From positions 117,001 through 181,000 of the forward strand of contig JAAROD010000014.1 in the NCBI GenBank assembly GCA_012274445.1: a stretch of DNA of 64,000 nucleotides. Direction: 5' to 3'. Below are positions 42,677 to 53,186 of the stretch, piece by piece. This DNA is from Sclerotiophoma versabilis (taxonomy: Eukaryota > Ascomycota > Dothideomycetes > Pleosporales > Didymellaceae). Every line of letters starts with the position of its first letter. Positions within the stretch are counted from its first letter, which is position 1. The notes beneath the pieces are model-generated. The model was not told where the DNA came from, made no database searches, and was given only the letters and a program-made list of their open reading frames with translations. A program made the position numbers and the translations under genes.

Positions 42677-45160
42677 CTACGACTCCTCAACAGCGTCAGG
42701 CTTGGTCGTCTCCGCATCTGCCATCTCGGTGTCCTTCTCCTCTGTCTGGGGAGCGTCACCCTTCTTGGACTCAGCCTCGCGCTTCTGGCGCTCAATCTCA
42801 GCCTGCTTAGCAGCGGCCTCCTTCTCCCACTTCTCGCGCTTTTTCGACTCCTCCTCCTGGAGCTTGTCGTTGTAGCGCTGGATGATGGGTCCGGCAATCG
42901 AGCGGATATCCTCCTTCTTGGAGACGTACTGTGCCTTGGAAGCGTCCTCGCCGTCCTCGTACAGCCATTCCTGGTTGAATGTTAGTCTGTTGTAAAATCA
43001 AGCAAGCAACGTCCTAGCTTACCTCAATCTGATCGAGCTTGGCGTTGAGTCTCGACTTCTCGTCGTCGCTGGCGAAATCGGCGTACTGGTCGATGATCTT
43101 GTCCTTGAGCTCGTAGATCATGCTCTCAAGGTTGTTCTTCTCGTTCTCGGTGTCCTGGACGAGCTTGTCCTCCATGATCATGGCGTTCTCACGCTCAGCC
43201 TGGAGGCTCCTGGTGGCCTCGTCGAGCGAAGCTGTGCCTGCCGACAGAGGCAGGTCGCCCTTCCTCTGCTGCTTCTTGACCTTGCGCATCTTCGGGGGCT
43301 CCTTCTCCTTGTCGACGTCCATCTGCGAATTATTCGTTAGCTCATGTTCAAGACTCGCAGAAGCAGGACGCGCGGGTACAGATTCAGTGCTTTGCTTGCG
43401 CCGTTTGGCGGCAGGCTCTTCGCTGGTTTGCTCGTTGCCGTCAAAATCAACAGGGGAAGCTGGAACACGTACATCACCCTCCTTCTTCTCGCCCTCAGGC
43501 TCGGGAATGGGCTCCTCGACCTCGACCTCCTCAACGTAGTAGCCAGACTCGACGTTGAGCACACCGTGAATGTTCAGGCGAGCCTTGAGCTTGCAAATCA
43601 TGAAATCGCCCTTGGGGTCCTCCTTGACGCCCTTGACAGAAAAGCGACCGATCCAGGGGTTTGCCTTGCCGGGCAGCTGCTCGGGCTTGGCGTACTTGGC
43701 CTCCAGGTCGAAAGCGTGCTTTCGGTAGAAGGTCAGGATCTTTGTGGAGGGCATGACGTTGCCCTTGTTGAAGACTGTCAGGTTGGTGTCCTCGTCAGGG
43801 ATGTCCTCGGACTTCTCCCAGGTGAACTCGATGGGGTAGTTGACCATGTCGTGGATGGAGAAGTCGCGGACGCGGAAGACGGGAGAGAGGATGGCGCAGC
43901 TGAAAGCGCAGCCGCGGGCGACAGCCTCGTCGGCGTTGAGTGTGAAGGAAAGCGTCTTGCCGGCAAAGTACTCCTGGATCTTAGCCTTGAGGGAGGGAAC
44001 ACGTGTGCAACCACCGACCAGCTCGATGTGGTCAATGTCCTCGGGGGTAAGGTTGGCCTCGGCGAGCGCCTGCTCGATGGGAGCAGTGGCGCGCTCAAGA
44101 AGCGGCTTGATGAGCTCCTCAAGCTCCTCACGCTTGAGCATGCCGCGGACGTCAATGTCGTTCATGATGGACTCGACGTTGATAGGAGCCATGTTGTTGG
44201 CGGAGAGAACCTTCTTCAGCTTCTCAACACCAGCAGCCAGGCGGAAGCGCGCCTTGCCGTTCTCCATGACGTTGATCTTGTACTTCTCGTCGAACTCCTT
44301 GGCGAAGTGCTCAACGAGAGCCTTGTCGATGTAGCGACCACCGAAGTGGCGGTCCCAGGCGCTCGACTTGACGGCGAGCTCGCCCTTCTTGAACTCGACA
44401 ACGGTGGCTGTGTAGTTGCTGTGGCCGATGTTGACGAAGCAGACGCGCTTGGGCTTCTCCTCGGCGGTGGGCAGGTCGAGCTTTGTGATGCCGTAGCCGA
44501 GGGCGACGGCGGTGTTGTCGTTGATCAGCCTCAGGCAGTTGAGGCCGGCGATCTGGGCAGCGTCGAGGAGGGCGCGGCGCTGGGCGTCGGTGTACCACAC
44601 CGGGCAGGAGAGCACGACGTCGTTGACGGGCAGCTTGAGTTCTGTCGAGGCGGTGGCGCGCATGCGGGTCAGGTACATGGCTGTGAGCTGGGTGGCAGTG
44701 AACTGCTCCTTCTTGCCCAGGTATGTGACCTCGGCACCGACCTGGCCGTTGATGTCGACCAGCGGGGCCGAGACAAAGTCCTGCTCGACCTGGACATCGG
44801 GGTCGTTGAATGAGCGGCCGGCGAGGCGGACGAAGGACGAGACGGTGTTTTTGAGGTTGGAGATTTCCTGGTTCTTTGCGGCCTCGCCGATGTACCTGCT
44901 CTTGGGTCCAAAGCCGACCAGCGACCTGCACGGGGGGTTAGCAGAGGCCTTGTGCGCACACTCTGGCGGGGGCGGCCAGGCACTTACGGTGTCGCGCGGT
45001 TGGAGACTTCGTTTGCGATCTGCACCGCGGTCAGCATCCTGCCTGCACTCTACACGGCCGGCGGCGGGCCCGGGCTGGTACTCACCACATCGACACCACG
45101 GTTGCGCGCAACAGCAATGACGCTGTTGAGCGTGCCCAAGTCAATGCCCACAACAGACAT
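42677..45160 (-). CDS. Hsp88 / Hsp110 chaperone (Sse1-like)
   Basis: Cytosolic Hsp110-class protein and nucleotide exchange factor for Hsp70. Exons are 45160-45086, 45019-44988, 44925-43023 and 42970-42677. It starts MSVVGIDLGTLNSVIAVAR, the actin-like ATPase opening, and continues with IANEVSNRATPSLVGFGPK across two splices. SCPVWYTDAQRRALLDAA, LRLINDNTAVALGYGI and HIELVGGCTRVPSLK are Hsp110 signatures. The substrate domain is followed by an acidic loop and a helical C-terminal domain ending EEKDTEMADAETTKPD. The four-exon sum gives 767 residues, long for the family. A fifth intron at 43379-43323 (57 nt, stop-free, CTAAC branch, TTCGCAG end) would remove 19 residues and give 748. It lies in the variable loop, so both forms may exist. 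The large antisense frame (43344-44813) is a shadow. Confidence 0.95.
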
Positions 45161-45557
45161 GTTTACACAGGTGCGCGGGGGATCGGGTGCTGGGAAATGG
45201 GGTGTCAAACAGAAGGGGAAACAGAGTTTCGTGTAAAGTCGTCGGGACAGCAACTACAGCGAAAGTGCCTTGTATAGCTGGCGCGGGTTTGCAGGGCTGG
45301 CTGTCCGTAGAAGCAAAACGAACATCTGAGAACCTGCGACCTGCCCCGCTGGCAGAAACTTTGGTGGGAGGCGCTCGGGCCACCGCCCCACCGCGCCTGC
45401 CGTCACCGCCGACCGGGGCACGAACGCGAACGCGTCTCCGTCTGCGTCTCCGTCTGCGTCTCGTGTTGGGGCGCTGCTGCTGCTGTTGTTGCCCCGTGTG
45501 TTGACGTGTTGACGTGTTGACGTGTTGACGTGTTGACGTGTTGCAGCTGCCAGCGCC
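45161..45557. promoter_or_regulatory. Divergent promoter region, Hsp88 and Fta1
   Basis: 397 bp separate the two start codons. The Fta1 side has short CGTCTCCGTCTG-type repeats at about 45433-45465 and five TTGACGTG units right before the start codon. I searched by eye for GAA/TTC heat-shock elements and saw no convincing array. Confidence 0.55.
45501..45540 (+). repeat. Tandem TTGACGTG x5
   Basis: Five perfect 8-nt units end 17 nt before the Fta1 ATG. Each unit contains TGACGT, the half-site of ATF/CREB-type bZIP factors. It may be a regulatory array or a neutral minisatellite in the leader. Confidence 0.9.
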
Positions 45558-46730
45558 ATGGACGCCATCCCCCCGTATCCGCTCTACAACCGCACCTACA
45601 GCCTGTACCGCCTGTCGCCGCTGCACCATGGCGACGCTCCGCTTCTCGCCCACCGCCCCCTCCGCACGCACGCGAAACGTCTCCGGGAGCAGCTGAAGGG
45701 GGACAGCGTGCGCGGCGTGCAGGTCGACTTTGCCCGCGCAGAGGACACGGCCAAGCTGGGGCCTCTGGAGGAGTGCAGCTGGGACTTGCTTGGCGACGAG
45801 GATGCCTGGATCGACCGTCACCACCAGCGGCAGGACCCCGAGCCACCGCAGCCACCGCCGCCGACCGAGGTGCGGGGCATTGAAGTGAGCCTGGAGTACG
45901 AGAGGCAGTCATACAACGCCCTCCTTCTGCGAGATGCCGGCAACGCTGCAGCCCCGCACGGCTTCTCGTCACTGCCCCTGCTGCTGGTGAAGATGCCAGG
46001 GCCGGTGCGAGACGTGTTCCTGCAGTACCTTCGGACAGCATTCGACGCCCACGTCGCCCCGTTGACACTGCCGTCGACCTTCCTCACAGGGAGCATGGAC
46101 ACTTACTTCAGACACCTCTCGGCGCCCACCTCGACGCAGACAATCCAAGACGTCGTCCGGCAGCTCAACGTCCAGCTCGCCTTCTCCACCGCCACAACCC
46201 TCCTCAAGCACATCGATATTGCCATCGCCGCCGCCGACGTCCCCGCCTTCGTCACTCGAGGCAAGCACGCACGCGACAGCCCCTTCACTGCAGCTCTGTC
46301 CACCTATCTCGCCAAGCACCTCGCACTCGACCTGTCCCACCCCAAAGTCCAGATATCACGCATATCATGTAACAGTTTCCACTTGGGCACTGAGCGCCTG
46401 AAGCTCGCTGCACCCGATACCCTTGCCGACACATCTTTCTCAGACGAGGGTGGGGCCGCACAGGATGCCAGCGCAGGCCAGCTGGCTGTCGAGGAATTTC
46501 TTACGTCACTCATCCGAGAAGCTGCCGGCAGTGGGAAATTCTTGCCTGAGGATCTGACAATGAGCCTCCGGGGCGGTACGCCGTCATCGACCGTAAGCTC
46601 AGAGACGCGCAGCAGGAAGAGAGCCGTCAGCAGTGTGACTGCGACGAACGGCGCCACAAGGCGGACCAAGGCAAAGAGCAAAGAGCGTGGAAAGGGCAAC
46701 GATGCAGACGAAGAGATGGACGACCTTTGA
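45558..46730 (+). CDS. Kinetochore protein, Sim4 complex subunit Fta1 / CENP-L-like
   Basis: Single-exon protein of 390 residues. The start (PYPLYNRTYSLYRLSPLHHG then LRTHAKRLREQLKGDSVRGV) is the signature I know for Fta1, the fungal CENP-L, part of the constitutive centromere-associated network that links CENP-A nucleosomes to the outer kinetochore. The middle (LPLLLVKMPGPVRDVFLQYL) and ATTLLKHIDIAI are compatible with the CENP-L fold. The C-terminus is basic with KRAVSS and RRTKAKSKERGK, probably nuclear localisation, and ends in an acidic cap (DADEEMDDL). The assignment is from the N-terminal motif; the rest is divergent, as usual for kinetochore proteins. Confidence 0.82.
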   Translation: MDAIPPYPLYNRTYSLYRLSPLHHGDAPLLAHRPLRTHAKRLREQLKGDSVRGVQVDFARAEDTAKLGPLEECSWDLLGDEDAWIDRHHQRQDPEPPQPPPPTEVRGIEVSLEYERQSYNALLLRDAGNAAAPHGFSSLPLLLVKMPGPVRDVFLQYLRTAFDAHVAPLTLPSTFLTGSMDTYFRHLSAPTSTQTIQDVVRQLNVQLAFSTATTLLKHIDIAIAAADVPAFVTRGKHARDSPFTAALSTYLAKHLALDLSHPKVQISRISCNSFHLGTERLKLAAPDTLADTSFSDEGGAAQDASAGQLAVEEFLTSLIREAAGSGKFLPEDLTMSLRGGTPSSTVSSETRSRKRAVSSVTATNGATRRTKAKSKERGKGNDADEEMDDL

Positions 46731-47403
46731 TTACTCCGCCTCGCTGAAAAGTAACGGTAAGGCAATATGATACCCCAGGTTTATGATTCAATTACGATTT
46801 ATGGCTGTTGCGCACACAGGCTTGTCTCCTTTCTACGATACCCTTGTTAGGTCCGTCAACATTCTTGACTGCTAAGAACGAACAAACAAACCCAGAACGT
46901 TCCAAGCCTAGATATACTGGCGATTGACCCCATCCTACGTGGTGATGGTGAAATTTGTTTTTCGCTTTGATGCTACGGGAGCGAATAAGTGATCGGCGGT
47001 CGCGACGGGTAATTACCACCTACAACGAACTTCAATGAATTGGGATGTTCTAAAGTTTGTTGACTCCTGTCCTAAGAGAAATCAGCCCTGTCAGCAAAGC
47101 CGATGTTGTAGAGTCTGATCTTGACTTGACTACAAGCATTCGGTCCACGGTTGAACTATCAACCACATGTCCAGATGACATTCTACATCGACTTTTGCCG
47201 TTCTGCTTCAGCATTTTCCCGGTCATTCCTTTTGTATAACCAGAAGGATTTCAGGGGCCAATAACATGCCCGGTCGCTGCAGACATCCATGTAACCCCCG
47301 CCTCATAACATGAGAGCTGCATTTTCGTCGCTCGATAATCGGACGGAATGGAAGGCATATAAGTCTAGAGGCGCTGTCGTGAGGCTAAGCAACAATTGGG
47401 AAG
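46731..47403. other. Intergenic between Fta1 and GMC pseudogene
   Basis: No gene visible. A TATATAAG-like box (CATATAAG at 47357-47364) lies about 40 bp before the old GMC start codon, so the dead gene kept a promoter-like element. Confidence 0.5.
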
Positions 47404-48993
47404 ATGCTTTCGCAACAGCTTTATGTTTTGGCCCTTCTGGCCACAGCCAACGGCCTGCCAATGGCCTGCCAACCCGGTGGAGGAGTGCAACTGTCAAGCG
47501 AGATACTGCTGACCTTGCTAAGGAATACGACTACATTATCGGTGGGTAAACCCCACAGAAGATCGTACAACACTGACAAGTTCCAGTGGGCGCTGGCACG
47601 GCAGGCACGACAGTAGGCGATCGGCTTACTGAAGACGGCACCAGTAAGGCTTAACCACACAAGAAACTGCAGTCGCACCGCTGATGAATTGTTCTCACCA
47701 CCACAGAGACTGTTCTGATGGTCGAGTACGGCTCCCTTGCACTCGATGATTCCTTTATGCCACCGTGGAACATCCCAGCGCCAGAGTTTTTCTACAACAT
47801 CACATCAGCACCGCAGCCTAATGTTAACAACCAGACTTTTCCTGTGATCAACGGTCGTGCAGTCGGTGGTGCCAGTGCCGTCAACGGACAATTGCATACT
47901 CGAGGGAGCAGGCATGATTACGACAACTTCGCCAAGTTCGCAGGGAACGAGGGATGGGATTGGAACAACCTGTTCCCGTACTTTAAGAAAAGCTCAACGC
48001 CGAACACCGCAGATCTTGCAATTGTCAGGCATCGGTCCGAAAAAGGTCTTGCAAGAAGCCGGGATAGAGGTCATCATCGACCTCCCCGGTGTAGGATGGA
48101 ATTTGCAAGACCATTCCTTCTCTATGAGTTTATACAATTTCACAAAGGACCTTTGGCCGAATCCCGCACAGATCACCACAAATGCAACTTTCAGAAATGC
48201 AGCTATTGCGGAGTACAAGGCGAACAACACTGGCCCGTACACATCATATGTCGTATGCAGTGGCATCTTCCTCCCAGGCCCAGTCTTCGTGGGCAATCTG
48301 ACAGCATCTCTCGCTCAAGAGATAGCAGCACAAGCACCCACAGACTACCTTCCAGCAGACACACCCGACGAACTCGTCGCCGGCTACGCAGCCCAGAAGG
48401 TAATCCTGCACGAATCTTTCCTCTCCAACACATCCGCGATCCTGGAACATCTCTTCCAAGGCTCACCCCGCGGCACCGCAATCCTCCTCAAGCCCTTCTC
48501 CCGCGGCGCCATCCGCCTCAATACCTCTGACCCCCTGGTCCGCTAATTGTTGACTACCGCCTGCTCAGCAATCCGATCGATCTCAAACTCCACATCCGTA
48601 TGCAACAGTACCTGCGCCACCACTTCGCGACCTCCACTGCCCTTGCGCCCCTCGCGCCTGTTGAACTCGATCCTGGCTCCACCTTGCCGTCTGACAAGGA
48701 TGTCGAGAACTGGCTTATCAAACAGAACAAGCTGTTCGCGAGTAATGCGCACCAGGTTGGTACTGCTGCAATGATGCCGAGGAAACTGGGTGGCGTAGTA
48801 GATGGCGAGTTAAGGGTGTATGGGACGAGCGGGTTGAGGGTTGTAGATTGTAGTATCATACCGCTGATACCAGGGGCGCATACTATGGCAACTGCGTATG
48901 CAATTGGCGAAAAGGTGAGTCGTGTTTTCGTAAAGGTTGTGAGGGTGCTAATGGGTATAGGCTGCGGACCTGATCAAAGCTGCGAATCCGTAG
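47404..48993 (+). pseudogene. GMC oxidoreductase (choline dehydrogenase/aryl-alcohol oxidase-like), broken
   Basis: Remains of a secreted FAD oxidoreductase. A signal-like start (MLSQQLYVLALLATANGLP) is in one frame. The flavin motif YDYIIVGAGTAGTTVGDRL, restored by a normal intron, is in another, so a frameshift lies near 47487. After NLFPYFKKS the sequence jumps at about 47995-48010 straight to TPQILQLSGIGPKKVL in a new frame; a family member would have about 160 residues in between, so roughly 0.5 kb is deleted. A third shift at 48543-48550 produces TAA before VDYRLLSNPIDL. The C-terminal active-site region is preserved (NAHQVGTAAM; GAHTMATAYAIGEK, then after an intron AADLIKAANP). Splice sites and promoter-like box survive, so the decay may be recent. 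No functional enzyme can come from this locus. Intact paralogues elsewhere are possible. Confidence 0.88.
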
Positions 48994-49715
48994 AACTTGG
49001 ACACTGCATTGGGACATGTCAGGATCTGATACATACAGGCATTTCTGAATGGATGCAACTCTGCTGCTCCACTAGCTTATAACTCTCCGCCGTTGATGGT
49101 CTATTCTCCACATGGCCACCTTAATTCTCCAGTGTCAAGCTCCTTTCACGGTTTTGAAAAAAATCATTCTAAATTCGAAGTTGACCGGATTGAGTGTTGG
49201 ATGACAACGATTTCCTCCTAAAATGCAGAGACCACAACGTCATCTCACAGTATTGACGATAAAATATCAACCTCGCTTCGAGTTGTTCCCTTGCGCTCGT
49301 TCGCGGAAACAAAGGGCCAATACCAGACTGAGCGAAATGCGGGGTCCCGCGTTTCAGAAACATTGCGTGCATAAGCGCCCAACGTCTCCTTCCCAATATC
49401 GACGTTCCAACACGATTCTATTGTAATGTGTGTAGGGAAACACCTGGATGCGGATCCCCCTGAATATTTCGGGCCAACTCCAATAATCACTAACGGCCGT
49501 CTACGATATACTATGTCGATCAAACGCTCGAGCAGGATTACGAGGATTGCTCGGTGTGGCTCGAAATTTCCGCTCGGTCAAACATCGTCCTCCAACCCGA
49601 ACCCTGTACTTCAACACTCTATTCTTTATTATCCTGGCGTTGAAAGCCCATCTATACTCTTCTTCGATGTCGGTTTGCAAGCAACACGTTCTTTACCAAG
49701 TGCTCATCTTGAGCC
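48994..49715. other. Intergenic between pseudogene and pectate lyase-like gene
   Basis: Short unsupported frames; holds the promoter of the lyase gene. Confidence 0.5.
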
Positions 49716-52217
49716 ATGAAGTCATTCCTTTGGACTACCGTTCTGCTGGCAGTAGCTTCGGCATTCCCAGCTAGCCTCACCAGTCGGCAGACTAACGAGA
49801 CTGCGCCCACAGTACCTTCTTCAAATGTTCGTGTTCGCCTTAATCCAGCGAAGATTCGCGACATCGGCGACATGGATTACCTCACCTGGACTGTACCTGA
49901 AGGCGCATCGTCTCAGTTCAAAGCCAACAACACAGGTCTTTCGTTCACTCTATCCGCCGCAAGCGGCAAGATCAATGGCAACTGGAATAAGGCTGTGTAC
50001 TCCAGGATCATCGCCTCCCTGGGCGAACGGGTTGTTGGCGAGGGAATCTCGACCGCAGCTGAGAATGGAGACAATGTCGGAGGGGTCGCAATCAAGTTGA
50101 GCATATCTGGGTTACCCGCCGGTGAACATTCTATCCTAGCGTGGCACAACGCATGGGATGCTCTGAAAGCCACTGCTTCATTGACAGTGACCGCCAATGG
50201 TGAGGAGGTAGCCAAAGGCATCAAACAGTCAATCCGAACCGACAACATCTGGGAGGCTACTTCCTCCTACGTAACCTTCACTGCGACTCAGGGTGAAACT
50301 GTTGAGATTGTGTACACTCCGGATACTGCTGGTGATGGTCGAGCTTTCTTGAACAGTTTCGAAATCGACAGTCCGTCTCTTGAGAACCAGATCAGCTTCC
50401 CCACGCCAGTGCACCGCGATGAGAGAGTTATTCCGATCGAGAACAGCACTGATATCTCTGCGTCTTGGAGACCTGCTAAGGCTGCGGGTGCGACGTATAA
50501 CGTCTACCTTGGCACTTCGCCCACCCAGCTCAAGAGCGTCGCAATGGGTCTGTCAGAGCCAAGTACAACTCTGGATGATGTGAATACTCGACCAACCTAC
50601 TACTGGCGTATCGACGTCGTCTCTGGTAACAGCACCTATATGGGTCGCGTCTTCACTTTCCGTGCGGCTCAGCTTGCGTTCCCGGACGCCGAAGGCTATG
50701 GTCGATTTGCGCGTGGTGGAAGAGGCGGAAAGGTTATCCATGTCACTTCTCTAGAAGACGGCACAGAGGAGGGCACCCTTCGATACGCCCTGACCGTTGC
50801 CACTGGTCCCCGCATTATTGTCTTCGATGTTGGAGGTGTCATCACGACAAAGTCTCGCATCTCGGTCAACGGCCAGTACGTCACCCTCGCCGGTCAGACA
50901 GCACCTGGAAAGGGTGTAGTCATTCAAGGCTTCCCATTGGGCCTCACTGGTGCGACTGATGTGATCTTCCGCCACATCCGCGTGCGTCCTGGTACCATCA
51001 GCAATCAGACCATCGATGGCATGGGTATGCAGGGTTCCAACCATGCCATCTTTGACCGATGCAGCATGGGCTGGACCATCGACGAAGCCTTCTCTTCCCG
51101 CAGCGCGGACAACATCACCTTCCAACGCAATATGATAAGCGAACCTCTCAATATTGCCGGACACAAGAACTACCCTGCAGGAAAAGCCCACGGCTTTGCT
51201 GCCTCAATTGGTGGCCAAGTCGGGTCCTTCCATCACAACCTGATTGCTCACGCCGAGGGCCGCAGCTGGAGTATGGCCGGTGGTGTCGATGCCACTGGCG
51301 CTTTCTCCGGCAAACTTGACATCCGCAACAACGTCGTATACAACTTCGGCGGACGCGTGACTGATGGCGGTGCGCACCAAGGCCAATTCGTATCCAACTT
51401 GTACAAGCAAGGCCCGTCATCAAACCTTACATACGCACTCCGCGCCCAGTATGAGGATGACATGCCAGGTTCGCAATCGTACTACTGCGCTGGCAACGCC
51501 ATGCCAGGCGTCTTCACCGAGGACAGCGTACAGTACGTTAGCGACGGCACTGGGAAAAAGACCAACGTTGCCTGCTGGGCCGATGTAACAATCAAAAACG
51601 TCACATACCAGAAATTCGTTGATGAGCCATTCTTTGAGCCCTTTGTTGACACCCAGCCTGCTTCTGAGGCATACAAGCGCGTTCTCAGCGACAGCGGTGT
51701 GTCGCAGCCTGTCCAAGACGACCACGACAAGCGCATCATCAACGAGACTCGCTCCGGTACCGCGACGTACACCGGCAGCGTTGGCAAGAAGAAGGGCATC
51801 ATCGACAATCCTAAAGATGTCGGCGGTCTTGAGAACTTCCCTACCGTGAAGAGGAGCGCTTCATGGGATGCAGATGGTGATGGTGTTGCCGACTGGTGGG
51901 ATGGCTCGACAGGTGGTGAGGGCTACGATGTCATTGAGGGATATCTCAACTTCATGGCTGATCCCCATGTGTTTGTGCAACCTTCTTCCTCTGTCAAGAT
52001 TGATCTTGCCGCGTTGGCTGCTGGCTTTGTGCAGCCGACATTCACTGTCGAGGGTGCCACGCTCGGCTCGATTAAGGTCGAGGGTACCACTGCGACCTAC
52101 ACTTCCAAGACAGCTGGCATCGAGCGCCTCACTGTTTCCGTTGAGGATAGTGAGGGTAGCAAGTGGTCAAGGCCATTCGGTGTCGCCATCTTCGAAGGGG
52201 CGGGCGACGTGGAATAG
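49716..52217 (+). CDS. Secreted pectate lyase-like parallel beta-helix protein
   Basis: Single open frame of 833 residues without introns. Signal peptide: MKSFLWTTVLLAVASAFPAS. Residues about 30-230 look like a carbohydrate-binding or jelly-roll domain, and about 235-325 like a fibronectin-type repeat (ASWRPAKAAGATYNVYLGTS; YYWRIDVVSGN). From about 330 the pectate lyase superfamily helix begins: FPDAEGYGRFARGGRGGKV, HVTSLEDGTEEGTLRYAL, IIVFDVGGVI, DVIFRHIRVRPG, FDRCSMGWTIDEAFS, FHHNLIAHAEGRSW. A DxDxDG-like loop (WDADGDGVADWW) near 730 may bind calcium. Family members cleave pectate by beta-elimination outside the cell; I cannot confirm the catalytic Arg. The GRGGRGGKV opening and the extra modules resemble bacterial PL1-like proteins. 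With no intron, in a region of intron-bearing genes, old transfer from bacteria is possible. Confidence 0.88.
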   Translation: MKSFLWTTVLLAVASAFPASLTSRQTNETAPTVPSSNVRVRLNPAKIRDIGDMDYLTWTVPEGASSQFKANNTGLSFTLSAASGKINGNWNKAVYSRIIASLGERVVGEGISTAAENGDNVGGVAIKLSISGLPAGEHSILAWHNAWDALKATASLTVTANGEEVAKGIKQSIRTDNIWEATSSYVTFTATQGETVEIVYTPDTAGDGRAFLNSFEIDSPSLENQISFPTPVHRDERVIPIENSTDISASWRPAKAAGATYNVYLGTSPTQLKSVAMGLSEPSTTLDDVNTRPTYYWRIDVVSGNSTYMGRVFTFRAAQLAFPDAEGYGRFARGGRGGKVIHVTSLEDGTEEGTLRYALTVATGPRIIVFDVGGVITTKSRISVNGQYVTLAGQTAPGKGVVIQGFPLGLTGATDVIFRHIRVRPGTISNQTIDGMGMQGSNHAIFDRCSMGWTIDEAFSSRSADNITFQRNMISEPLNIAGHKNYPAGKAHGFAASIGGQVGSFHHNLIAHAEGRSWSMAGGVDATGAFSGKLDIRNNVVYNFGGRVTDGGAHQGQFVSNLYKQGPSSNLTYALRAQYEDDMPGSQSYYCAGNAMPGVFTEDSVQYVSDGTGKKTNVACWADVTIKNVTYQKFVDEPFFEPFVDTQPASEAYKRVLSDSGVSQPVQDDHDKRIINETRSGTATYTGSVGKKKGIIDNPKDVGGLENFPTVKRSASWDADGDGVADWWDGSTGGEGYDVIEGYLNFMADPHVFVQPSSSVKIDLAALAAGFVQPTFTVEGATLGSIKVEGTTATYTSKTAGIERLTVSVEDSEGSKWSRPFGVAIFEGAGDVE

Positions 52218-52639
52218 ATACGGGTGTGCAATGTGTAGCCAGCCTATTTCCCAACCTCCGATACATTTTCTTCTTTTACATACACTTCCATACTATACAC
52301 GTACTACCACTCTCACAAGCCGTCGACCAACTGCAAACGCCTTTGTGATGTCATATCACGTGCGCACGCAATTCACCCTCCCAACCCTCTCGCCACAACA
52401 GTCCAAACCCGCCCCGCACCAACACAAGACGATCTCCACGCCGCCCAGAAACCCCAATCGACGGATCGAGATTCAAAGTTCAGATGGAAGCGCAGAAAGC
52501 GGAGCAAACATGCAAGCAAGCTTCATCATGATGTCAAGACTGAAGCTAGCAACGAGGCCGGTTCGGTTGTACCTGCATACGACATTCTACCAAAGCGCTA
52601 ACGACAACGATAAAAATAACAATTCTTACATTCGCTTTC
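52218..52639. other. Intergenic between lyase gene and 5S rRNA
   Basis: No gene visible. Confidence 0.5.
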
Positions 52640-52758
52640 ACATACGACCATAGGACGTTGAAAACAAGGCTTCCCGTTCGCTCAGCCCTATTTAAGCAAC
52701 GTACCGGCGGATTAGTAGTTAGGTGGGTGACCACTAGCGAATACCCGCTGTTGTATGT
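52640..52758 (+). rRNA. 5S ribosomal RNA, dispersed copy
   Basis: 119-nt gene starting ACATACGACC and ending GTTGTATGT. Helix I pairs the first nine bases with the last nine (one G-U). Helix II pairs GACGTTG with CAACGT. Conserved single-stranded and internal-promoter blocks are present: GCTTCCCGTTCGCTCAGC, TTAGTAGTTAGGTGGGTGACC and CTAGCGAAT. The arm GGCGG/CCCGC is closed although its sequence differs from the Neurospora type I remember (GGGAGG/CCTCC), which suggests compensated changes and a working molecule. Pol III transcribes it through TFIIIA. It stands alone between protein genes; dispersed 5S genes are normal in Pezizomycotina. Confidence 0.92.
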
Positions 52759-52762
52759 TTTT
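52758..52762 (+). terminator. Pol III terminator of 5S rRNA
   Basis: A T run directly follows the last helix I base, and a second T run comes shortly after. Confidence 0.75.
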
Positions 52763-53186
52763 GCTTTCTTTTTGCTCTTTACAGTCTAATCCGAGCCGCG
52801 GCTATTGACTGCTCTCGAGTGTTTCAAGTATGAACATAGATCGCGCTACTCGTTCAATCATCGTGTCTTTGTCTCGTCGTCGCCGCTTGTTGGGCTATTG
52901 TCTATGCCCAGAACCAGCCAGCACATCGTAGCGCCCTTACATAGTATACATATCCTCTAATTCCTACTCTTACACCTAATTCTGCCTGTATTTGGCAGGG
53001 ATATTCTTCTCCACTATCCCCTGCTCCAACCTCGATTGCCCAACGCCCTCCGTTCTTGCCCACTACCATTGATAAATTCAACTTGTTCGAGGTGTTATAT
53101 ATACACAAGCTCTAACTCAACACACTCCGAGCTTCACCACGCGACGACGATTCATCGTCTTGTTACACGTTCAAACGACTATCACA
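52763..53186. other. Promoter region of the small conserved-type protein
   Basis: No gene. TATATATA at 53096-53103 lies 84 bp upstream of the ATG at 53187 and is a fair TATA box candidate. Confidence 0.5.

Noticed and set aside
43344..44813. 489-residue frame opposite Hsp88
   Set aside because: Antisense shadow created by G+C-rich codon bias; Leu/Val/Gly-rich without domains.
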